A stretch of 18,409 nt of DNA from Actinomycetes bacterium (lineage in GTDB: Bacteria > Actinomycetota > Actinomycetes > Actinomycetales > Cellulomonadaceae), in contig JAEWOA010000310.1 in NCBI GenBank assembly GCA_023461115.1, positions 1 through 18,409 of the forward strand, written 5' to 3'. The translations under genes and the position numbers were made by a program. A model generated the notes under the pieces. That model saw only the letters and a program-made list of their open reading frames with translations, ran no database searches and was not told the origin of the DNA. Positions within the stretch are counted from its first letter, which is position 1, and each line of letters begins with the position of its first letter. This document shows positions 12,833-18,409 of the stretch, one piece after another.

Positions 12833-13582
12833 TCAGCTCTTCCGGAACGCTCCCGCCACACGGCGGGAGCGTTCTGCTATCCCCCATCGCGTGACGTTCA
12901 CGAGCGCCTCGACGACGATGTCGCGGCTCATCTTGGAGACCCCGAGCTCGCGCTCGACGAACGTGATCGGCACCTCGACGACGCGCGCTCCTGCGCGCAC
13001 CGCGCGCCACGCCATGTCCACCTGGAAGCAGTACCCGCGGGACGAGACCTCGTCGAGGGGCAGCGACCGGAGCAGGCCCGCGCGGTAGGCGCGGAAGCCG
13101 CCTGTGGCGTCGTGCACCGGGATGCCGAGCATGAGGCGGGTGTAGGTGTTGGCGCCGCGCGAGAGGAACTCACGGTTCTTGGGCCAGTTGACGACGCTGC
13201 CCCCGGGGATCCAGCGCGAGCCGAGCGCCAGGTCCGCGGAACCCACCGCCGCGAGCAGCCGGGGCAGGTCCTGTGCGCGGTGTGAGCCGTCGGCGTCCAT
13301 CTCGACCAACACGTCGTAGCCGCGCTCGAGCCCCCAGCGGAAGCCCGCGACGTACGCGGTGCCCAGGCCGAGCTTGCCGGCCCGGTGCAGCACGTGGATG
13401 GAGCGCCCGCCACCCGCCTCCGCGGCGGCGATCTCCTCGACGAGCGCGCCAGTGCCGTCCGGCGAGCCGTCGTCGACGACGAGGACGTCCGCCGCGGGCG
13501 TGTTCTCGGCGAGGCGCGCGAGCGCGATCGGGATGCTCTCGCGCTCGTTGTAGGTGGGCACGATCACGAGCGTGCGACTCAT
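12833..13582 (-). CDS. ppm1: Polyprenol monophosphomannose synthase
   Basis: A GT-A fold, family 2 glycosyltransferase that transfers mannose from GDP-mannose to polyprenol phosphate; the product is the lipid-linked mannose donor for cell-envelope lipoglycans and protein mannosylation. Residues 1-249 contain the N-terminal IVPTYNERESI, VVDDGSPDGT (about 35-44), the metal-binding MDADGSH (about 96-102), LGSRWIPGG and the family segment ATGGFRAYRAGLL. There are no transmembrane helices, so membrane recruitment probably depends on Lnt or other partners, as reported for the corynebacterial pair. ATG 13582 overlaps the lnt stop (ATGA) and has GGGGG upstream; an upstream in-frame start would add 33 residues unlike the family. 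The C-terminal codons hold the terminator. Confidence 0.94.
   Translation of the reverse strand: MSRTLVIVPTYNERESIPIALARLAENTPAADVLVVDDGSPDGTGALVEEIAAAEAGGGRSIHVLHRAGKLGLGTAYVAGFRWGLERGYDVLVEMDADGSHRAQDLPRLLAAVGSADLALGSRWIPGGSVVNWPKNREFLSRGANTYTRLMLGIPVHDATGGFRAYRAGLLRSLPLDEVSSRGYCFQVDMAWRAVRAGARVVEVPITFVERELGVSKMSRDIVVEALVNVTRWGIAERSRRVAGAFRKS
12845..12874. terminator. Bidirectional terminator inside the 3' end of ppm1
   Basis: GAACGCTCCCGCC (12845-12857), loop ACAC, GGCGGGAGCGTTC (12862-12874): a perfect 13-bp stem. It starts 15 bases after the rbpA stop and lies wholly inside the last codons of ppm1, so it is both coding DNA and the rbpA terminator. Confidence 0.85.
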
Positions 13583-15159
13583 GCGGCGATCCCCCGGGCT
13601 GGCTTTCGGACGCGGGACGCTCCGACAGCGCCAGCGATGACCGTGCACACCGCCAGAGCGTCGAACACCCATGCGGGCCACGGGCCAAGCCGGGTGGCGA
13701 GCGTCTGCGACGTGCGCAGCGGAAGATTAGCGACCATCTGGTCGGCCGTGAACAGCTCGGTCTGCTGGGTGACCACACCGTTCGGCTGGATGACGGCCGA
13801 GACGCCGACCGTCGAGATCTGCACGGTGGCCCGGGCGTGCTCGACCGCGCGGACCCGGGACATCGCGAGCTGCTGCGTCGACTCGTCGGAGTGCCCGAAA
13901 GTCGCGTTGTTCGTCTGGACGACGAGCACTTCGCCACCGGCGCGCACGGCGTCCCGGACGAGGGCGTCGTAGGCGACCTCGAAGCAGATGACGTCGCCGA
14001 TCCCGACGACGCGCCCGAGGCGCGGCGAGTCGAGCGGGACGTAGCCCGGCCCGGTGCCCGGGAGCATGTCGCGCGTGACCAGGTCCACCGCGGACGAGAA
14101 CTTGCGCGCGATCGATCGCATGGGGATGTACTCGGCGAAGGGCGCCGGGTGCTGCTTGGAGTAGGAGGCGACCGGGCCGACCCCCGGCTCCCACAACACC
14201 GCAGTGTTGTACCGGCCCCCACTAGCCGGGTATTGCACGGTCCCGACGAGGATCGGGGCTCCGACCGCGCGCGCCGCGCCGTCGATCGCGGCGGCCGCGG
14301 CGGCGTCGACCTGGGGGTCGATGTCCGTGCCGTTCTCGGGCCACAACACGACGTCGAGCTCGCCGGGCGACACCTGGTCGAGCAGCGCGCGGGTGCCGGC
14401 GACGTGGTTGCCCAGCACGGCCGCCCTCTCTCCGAACGCGTCGAGCCCCTCCCCCGGCACGTTGCCCTGCACGGCCCCCACCTTGAGCTCGCCGGCCTCG
14501 GCGCGCGTCGGCAACGGCACCAGGAAGCCGCCCAGCACGACCGCGACCGCGACGAGCGAGGCGGACGCGGCGGCCAGCACCTGCGCGCGCCGCAGCGTCA
14601 CGACGAGGCGCCCCAGCAGCACCCCCACGGCGCACACCACGGCGCCCAGGAGTGGCACCCCGCCCCAGCTCGCGTACGCGACCAGCGGCGCGTCCGACTG
14701 CGAGAACGCGAGCCGGCCCCACGGGAAGCCGCCGAACGGAGCGGCGGAGCGCAACTCCTCGATCGCGACCCACAACACCGTAAACGTCAGGAGCTGCCAC
14801 CACCCCGACCGCCACACGCCCGTCCCTCGTCGGGCCCAGGTCCACGCGGCGCCGAAGATCGCGACGAAGCCCGCCTGCGCCAGCGAGAGCGCGAGCCAGG
14901 GCACCGGGCCCACGGCGTCGTCCGCCCAGGTGATGAGGGCCGGGAAGAACGCGATCCCCCACGTCAGGCCGACCAACGCGTTCCACCACGCGCCGTCGCG
15001 GCGTAGCGCCAGGTAGAGCAGGGCGATGCCGACGAAGGCCAGGAACCACCAGCCCGGCGCCGGGAACGCCAGCCGGGTGGCGGCGCCGCCGAGCAGGGCG
15101 AGCAGGAGCGTGGTCAGCCGTCCTGGCTGGGGGTTCGTCGCGGAGGCGGGGGCGGGCAC
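13579..15159 (-). CDS. lnt: Apolipoprotein N-acyltransferase
   Basis: Integral membrane enzyme that adds the third acyl chain to the N-terminal cysteine of lipoproteins, acting on the outer side of the cytoplasmic membrane. At 526 residues it has the usual length. The first about 220 residues form several membrane helices (LLLALLGGAATRLAFPAP, WWFLAFVGIALLYLAL and others), the following part is a nitrilase-like domain with the catalytic triad E275 (LWPENG), K335 (YSKQHPAPFAEY) and C392 (VICFEV). A last helix lies near the C-terminus (VFDALAVCTVIAGAVG). These residues agree with the E267-K335-C387 triad of E. coli Lnt. The GTG at 15159 has TACGCT six bases upstream. It forms an overlapping operon with ppm1; in M. 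tuberculosis the two are fused. Confidence 0.95.
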   Translation of the reverse strand: MPAPASATNPQPGRLTTLLLALLGGAATRLAFPAPGWWFLAFVGIALLYLALRRDGAWWNALVGLTWGIAFFPALITWADDAVGPVPWLALSLAQAGFVAIFGAAWTWARRGTGVWRSGWWQLLTFTVLWVAIEELRSAAPFGGFPWGRLAFSQSDAPLVAYASWGGVPLLGAVVCAVGVLLGRLVVTLRRAQVLAAASASLVAVAVVLGGFLVPLPTRAEAGELKVGAVQGNVPGEGLDAFGERAAVLGNHVAGTRALLDQVSPGELDVVLWPENGTDIDPQVDAAAAAAIDGAARAVGAPILVGTVQYPASGGRYNTAVLWEPGVGPVASYSKQHPAPFAEYIPMRSIARKFSSAVDLVTRDMLPGTGPGYVPLDSPRLGRVVGIGDVICFEVAYDALVRDAVRAGGEVLVVQTNNATFGHSDESTQQLAMSRVRAVEHARATVQISTVGVSAVIQPNGVVTQQTELFTADQMVANLPLRTSQTLATRLGPWPAWVFDALAVCTVIAGAVGASRVRKPARGIAA

Positions 15160-15165
15160 CGCGCC

Positions 15166-15171
15166 AGCGTA
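15166..15171 (-). promoter_or_regulatory. Putative -10 for leaderless lnt mRNA
   Basis: Minus-strand TACGCT is followed by six bases (GGCGCG) and the GTG at 15159. TTCGAG lies 18 bases upstream as a weak -35. A second promoter about 210 bases upstream may also feed lnt. Confidence 0.5.
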
Positions 15172-15202
15172 GGCGACGAGATTGTGGACCTCGAAGTCTC
15201 GA

Positions 15203-15319
15203 CCGACCGGCCCGCGTGTCCTTCGTACCGGTCGGCGCCGCGGCGCGAGGACCGTTGTCTACTGAACACGCGGGCCCGGTCGGAGCCCCGAGACGCTCCG
15301 CTTCGGCCGAGTGGCCGAA
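15203..15319 (-). other. Three consecutive hairpins in gene-free region (candidate leader or small RNA)
   Basis: The 472 bases from 15160 to 15631 hold no supportable gene. Within it are three inverted repeats: CCGACCGG/CCGGTCGG (15203-15210 and 15228-15235), CGGAGC/GCTCCG (15281-15286 and 15295-15300) and TTCGGCC-GAGT-GGCCGAA (15302-15319). All lie downstream of a good minus-strand promoter at 15373-15400. They could be the leader of lnt or a small RNA. I recognise no RNA family. Confidence 0.4.
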
Positions 15320-15372
15320 CCCGGTGTGGAGACCTCGTCGTCAACACCCCGGGAAGCGGTGGGTCACTGGGA

Positions 15373-15400
15373 AACCTATCGTGATCGCCCTCACTGTCAA
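15373..15400 (-). promoter_or_regulatory. Near-consensus sigma-70-type promoter, minus strand
   Basis: On the minus strand TTGACA (15400-15395), a 16-base spacer and TAGGTT (15378-15373). TTGACA is the exact consensus -35 and TAGGTT fits TANNNT. The transcript would begin near 15366, 207 bases before the lnt start codon. This is the strongest promoter-like sequence seen in the window. Confidence 0.65.
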
Positions 15401-15417
15401 GCCAGGCGTCAACGCTG

Positions 15418-15432
15418 GTGGAGCGCCTCCAC
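15418..15432. promoter_or_regulatory. Inverted repeat just upstream of the minus-strand promoter
   Basis: GTGGAG-CGC-CTCCAC is a perfect 6-bp inverted repeat with a three-base spacer, 17 bases upstream of the -35 element at 15400. It is a possible activator or repressor site. A second palindrome, GGACACGTGTCC, stands at 15567-15578. Confidence 0.35.
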
Positions 15433-15631
15433 GCAGGTCACGACACCCGGGCTCGTGGGTTTCCTCCAAGCCTGGCCCGGCGTGTCGCCCGCGTGTCGCC
15501 TTCGGGTTGAACGTTCGCCGCTCCCCACGGTCCGCCCGCGCGCCCGGCCAAGGCAACGAGCCGTCTGGACACGTGTCCGAAGTTCACCCGGTCGGCGGAT
15601 GGGCCTGCGGATCGCCGGCCACGCCGCATGC

Positions 15632-17260
15632 TCAGCCGAGCGTGTCGTAGATCGTCACACCCGCGCGGACCGTGCGCAGGCAGCGCGGAGGAGCCTCGTC
15701 CGCGGCGAGCAGCGGGAGCAGCGGGGTGCCCGCCTGCGCGTCCGGGTTCCACGCCGAGAGGCGCCCGTCGGGCGCCTGCACCGCGAGGTGGTCGGCGCGC
15801 CACACCGCGAGGTGCGCGGGAGCGCCGACGCGCAGCTCGCCGGCGCCGGTGTGGTCGAGCCCCGCCAGCCGCCAACCCCCGCGCGTCGCGGCTCGGAACG
15901 CCGCGCGCGCCGAGATGCGCTGATCGGGCGCATGGTGCTCGATCGCGGCACGCACGCCCGCCCACGGGTCGACGGGCGTGACCGGCGCGTCGGAGCCGAA
16001 CGCGAGCGGGATCCCTGCGGCGGCGAGGTCCGCAAGCGGGTTGAGCGCGGCCGCGCGCCCGGGGCCGAGCCGGGCGGCGTACATACCGTCGGGACCGCCC
16101 CACGCGGCGTCGAAGGCGGGCTGCACCGAGAGCTGCACGCCCAGCAGCACGAGCGCGGCGAGGCTCGGGGCGTCCACCATCTCGGCGTGCTCGAGGCGGA
16201 CCCCGGTGCGCGCGATCGCGGCGGCGCCCTCGACGTCGACCGCTGCGCGCAGGCCCAGCAGCACCTCGTCCATCCCCCGGTCCCCGATGACGTGGAAGCC
16301 GGCCTGCACGCCCGCGCGCGACGCCGAGGTGATGTGGTTGGCGATGCGCTCGGCGTCCAGGTACAACGTGCCGTCACCGCCGCCGTCCACATACGGCGAG
16401 CGGACGGCAGCGGTGCGCGACCCCAGCGAGCCGTCGACGTTGAGGTCGCCGGCGATCCCGGTGAGCCCGGGAATCGCGGCGAGCAGCTCGCGCGCGTCGT
16501 CGACGGTCACGCACGGCTCGCCTCGGTAGCCCACCAGGTGCGGCAGACCGCCCGCGGGGTCACGCGTGAGCCCGAGGAGCTCGACGAGTCCGTCGCGCGA
16601 GTCGATGAACGGCGCGCTGTGCTCGTGCACCGACACCACCCCGCGCGACGCGGCGAGCCCGAGCGCCCGGCGGTACAGGGCCGTGCGGCGCTCGGCAGGA
16701 AGCGCGCGAGCGTGCTCGCGGGCGGCGTGGTGCGCCGAGCCCACCACGCGCCCGTCCTCGCTCCAGCCGTCCAGGCGGGTCAGGCCAGCGGCGGCGGCCA
16801 GCGTCGTCGAGACGACCGCCGAGTGGATGTCGGCTCGAGCGAGGTACGCCGGGCGCCCGCCGCCGGCCTCGTCGAGCTGCGCGCGCGTCGGCGCCTGCCG
16901 GTCGTCCCAGGCCTGCTCGTCCCAGCCGAAGCCCAGCAGCACATCGTCCGCCGGCGCCTGTGCCGCGGCGCGGCGGACCGCCGCGAGGGCGTCGGCCACC
17001 GAGCGCACGCCCGCGGCGGCGGACAAGTCCACGCTCTCGAGCGTCAGCGCCGTCTCCAGGACGTGCACATGCGCGTCCACGAAGCCCGGGGTGACGAGGG
17101 CGCCGTCGAGGTCCACGACCTCGTCCGCGCGGGCCGCGAAGCCGGCGGCGGTGTCGTCGGAGCCGAGCCACGCGATGGTCCCGTCCTCGACGAGGACCGC
17201 CTCCGCGAACGGGTCCGCGGGCGAGTGCACGACGCCGCCGCGGTACAGGGTGGAAGTCAC
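15632..17260 (-). CDS. Amidohydrolase family protein, YtcJ-like
   Basis: A 542-residue metal-dependent hydrolase of the amidohydrolase superfamily, subgroup YtcJ (amidohydrolase 3). Such enzymes hydrolyse amide or related bonds of small substrates; the substrate here is unknown. Visible motifs: N-terminal beta-sandwich strand ending PGFVDAHVHV with H64 and H66; FGWDEQAWDD; HVIGDRGMDEVL near residue 325; RLEHAEMV; and FGSDAPVTPVDPW with the catalytic Asp. The C-terminal sandwich includes GELRVGAPAHLAVW. In many homologues the HxIGD motif reads HAIGDRA, so this is a mild variant. The GTG start is preceded by TAGGGT at six bases. It follows the HelY gene by 28 bases on the same strand and probably has its own promoter. 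Confidence 0.93.
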   Translation of the reverse strand: MTSTLYRGGVVHSPADPFAEAVLVEDGTIAWLGSDDTAAGFAARADEVVDLDGALVTPGFVDAHVHVLETALTLESVDLSAAAGVRSVADALAAVRRAAAQAPADDVLLGFGWDEQAWDDRQAPTRAQLDEAGGGRPAYLARADIHSAVVSTTLAAAAGLTRLDGWSEDGRVVGSAHHAAREHARALPAERRTALYRRALGLAASRGVVSVHEHSAPFIDSRDGLVELLGLTRDPAGGLPHLVGYRGEPCVTVDDARELLAAIPGLTGIAGDLNVDGSLGSRTAAVRSPYVDGGGDGTLYLDAERIANHITSASRAGVQAGFHVIGDRGMDEVLLGLRAAVDVEGAAAIARTGVRLEHAEMVDAPSLAALVLLGVQLSVQPAFDAAWGGPDGMYAARLGPGRAAALNPLADLAAAGIPLAFGSDAPVTPVDPWAGVRAAIEHHAPDQRISARAAFRAATRGGWRLAGLDHTGAGELRVGAPAHLAVWRADHLAVQAPDGRLSAWNPDAQAGTPLLPLLAADEAPPRCLRTVRAGVTIYDTLG

Positions 17261-17266
17261 GTGCGC

Positions 17267-17272
17267 ACCCTA
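17267..17272 (-). promoter_or_regulatory. Putative -10 for leaderless amidohydrolase mRNA
   Basis: Minus-strand TAGGGT, six bases (GCGCAC), then the GTG at 17260. It sits in the 28-base gap after the helicase gene, so the promoter's -35 part must lie within the end of the helicase coding sequence. Confidence 0.5.
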
Positions 17273-17288
17273 GAGCACCTGCGACGGC

Positions 17289-18409
17289 TCACACCGACGA
17301 GTAGGCCACCACCCCGCGCCGCAGCGCGTCGACGGCGCGAGCCGCGGTCTGCCGCAGCCGCGGGTGCGGGCCGGCCTGCTGCAGCTGGTCGAGCACGTCG
17401 ATCACCTGCTTGCACCAGCGCACGAAGTCGCCTGCGGTGAGGTCGCCGCCCCGCAGCACCGCGTCCAGGCTGCGCCCCGCGGCCCAGCGGTGGACCGCCT
17501 CGACGAGGCCTGTGTCGAGCGGCTGGATGGTCTCCAGGCGGTGCTCGGCCTCGAGGTCCTCCAACTGGGACCACACCCGGACCGTCGCGTCGAGCGCGAC
17601 GCCCAGGCGGCCGTGCGGGCCGCCGGGCACGCGGGGCTCGGCGTCGTCCTCGCGACGCGACCGGTACACGATGGTCGAGACGGCGGCCGCCAGGCCCGGC
17701 GCGTCGAGCTCGTCCCACAGGCCCTGGCGCAGGCACTCGGCGAGCAGGAGGTCGTTCTCGGCGTACAGGCGCCGCAGCCACCGGCCGTCGTCGGACACGC
17801 GGAGCGCACCGTCGTCCACGAGGTAGCCCAGGCGCACCAGCACGTCGCAGATCCGGTCGAAGACGACCGAGATCGAGCCCGTGCGGCCCGCGATGCGGCG
17901 TACCAGGGCAGCGTGCTCGTCCGACACGCGCGCCCAGCGCTCTGCCCACCGCGCGTGCTCCTCCCGGTCCGGGCACGAGTGGCACGGGTGGGCGCGCAGC
18001 CGCCGGCGGATCGCGTCGATGCGCTCGTCGTCCTGCGCGGCCGTGCGCCGTGGCTCGGCCCGCGCCGGTCCACGCTTGCCCGCGGTCCGGACGCCGTGCG
18101 GGGAGTCCAGCCCGTCGACGACGTCCCGCAACGCGGCCGCGAGGTCGCGACGCGCGGCCGGGACACGCGCGTTGAACCCCTTCGGGATCCGCACGAACCC
18201 GACGGTCCGCGCGCCGGCGCCGACGTCGTCGACGGTGAGCTTGCGCACCTGCCGGTCGGTGGTGACGACCACCGGCCGCGGCCCGTCGAAGCCGGGCCGG
18301 CCGCCGTCGTCGACCACGACGACGAATCCGCCGCCACGGCGCCCCGACGGCACCTCGAGCACGTCGCCGGGCTTGACGCCCTCGAGCGACCGCGCCGCGT
18401 GCGCTCGCC
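17289..18409 (-). CDS. helY: HelY-type DEAD/DEAH-box helicase, C-terminal part
   Basis: The last 373 residues of a Ski2/Mtr4-like RNA helicase of the actinobacterial HelY type; the N-terminal helicase core lies outside the window to the right. The frame is open from the window edge: the visible part starts RAHAARSLEGVKPGDVLEVP, a beta-barrel-like region (about first 75 residues), then a basic linker rich in Arg, then the signature HPCHSCPDREEHARWAERW, and a helical DSHCT domain to the C-terminus with RLGYLVDDGALRVSDDGRWLRRLY, ENDLLLAECL and LTAGDFVRWCKQVIDVLDQLQQ. It probably acts in RNA processing; HelY is considered a probable RNA helicase in mycobacteria. About 40 percent of the usual length is present. 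Confidence 0.93.
   Translation of the reverse strand, partial: RAHAARSLEGVKPGDVLEVPSGRRGGGFVVVVDDGGRPGFDGPRPVVVTTDRQVRKLTVDDVGAGARTVGFVRIPKGFNARVPAARRDLAAALRDVVDGLDSPHGVRTAGKRGPARAEPRRTAAQDDERIDAIRRRLRAHPCHSCPDREEHARWAERWARVSDEHAALVRRIAGRTGSISVVFDRICDVLVRLGYLVDDGALRVSDDGRWLRRLYAENDLLLAECLRQGLWDELDAPGLAAAVSTIVYRSRREDDAEPRVPGGPHGRLGVALDATVRVWSQLEDLEAEHRLETIQPLDTGLVEAVHRWAAGRSLDAVLRGGDLTAGDFVRWCKQVIDVLDQLQQAGPHPRLRQTAARAVDALRRGVVAYSSV

Noticed and set aside
15114..15347. 77-codon minus-strand frame upstream of and overlapping lnt
   Set aside because: Arg/Ser-rich, no ribosome site at its GTG, and it overlaps the lnt start in another frame. It could only be a leader peptide, for which there is no evidence.
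15216..15650. 144-codon plus-strand frame in the gene-free region
   Set aside because: No ribosome site and no recognisable domain; composition is rich in Pro, Arg and Ser, as in out-of-frame translations of this DNA.
15311..17440. 709-codon plus-strand open frame
   Set aside because: Antisense of the amidohydrolase gene, Arg/Gly/Val-rich without any motif; the minus-strand product has clear catalytic motifs.

Overview
The window is very GC-rich DNA with dense gene packing, frequent GTG starts and several stop/start overlaps. The gene families are diagnostic of Actinobacteria: RbpA, GarA/OdhI-type FHA protein, small basic protein, DUF881, HelY and Ppm1. It is ordinary chromosome, most likely from the Micrococcales. 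A Cellulomonas-like relative is my inference and was not tested. No rRNA, tRNA, CRISPR array, phage or insertion sequence was recognised.

Left part (1-2136, minus strand): the first 480 residues of a DEAD-box RNA helicase that leaves the window on the left, preceded by a leader with two perfect hairpins, and a small CoA-binding (YccU-like) protein with a hairpin terminator. Central plus-strand block (2218-8205): CDP-alcohol phosphatidyltransferase, DUF881, small basic protein, DUF881, FHA (GarA/OdhI-like), MerR regulator (FtsR-like), DUF151 bifunctional nuclease family, and a second MerR regulator. This is the gene order of Mycobacterium tuberculosis Rv1822-Rv1830, except that gcvH, which sits between the second DUF881 gene and garA there, is absent. 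The block ends in a perfect 19-bp bidirectional terminator.

Middle (8279-11347): an orphan ParA-type ATPase on the minus strand. Divergent from it are a metallo-beta-lactamase-fold hydrolase, a 52-residue acidic protein, a GNAT acetyltransferase and an acidic protein of unknown function. Right part: an aldo/keto reductase (minus); rbpA (plus) behind a promoter that matches the SigR/SigH disulfide-stress consensus; then, convergent with rbpA, a two-gene lipoprotein/mannosyl-donor operon (lnt then ppm1, transcribed leftwards). A 472-bp gene-free stretch with a near-consensus promoter and three hairpins follows, then a YtcJ-like amidohydrolase and the C-terminal part of a HelY-type helicase that leaves the window on the right.

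The main functional themes are envelope and membrane biology (phosphatidyltransferase, DUF881/Sbp membrane proteins, Lnt, Ppm1), cell division and growth control (FtsR-like regulator, FHA switch, ParA) and RNA/transcription machinery (two helicases, RbpA). I did not find a clear new defence or mobile system. The most unusual signals are regulatory: a repeated leaderless-start layout (TANNNT, 6-7 nt, RTG) at five genes; a 21-bp dyad that looks like a MerR operator over the stop codon of the nuclease gene; a structured minus-strand transcription unit in the 15.2-15.4 kb gap; and an isolated AT-rich perfect palindrome at 10.58 kb.
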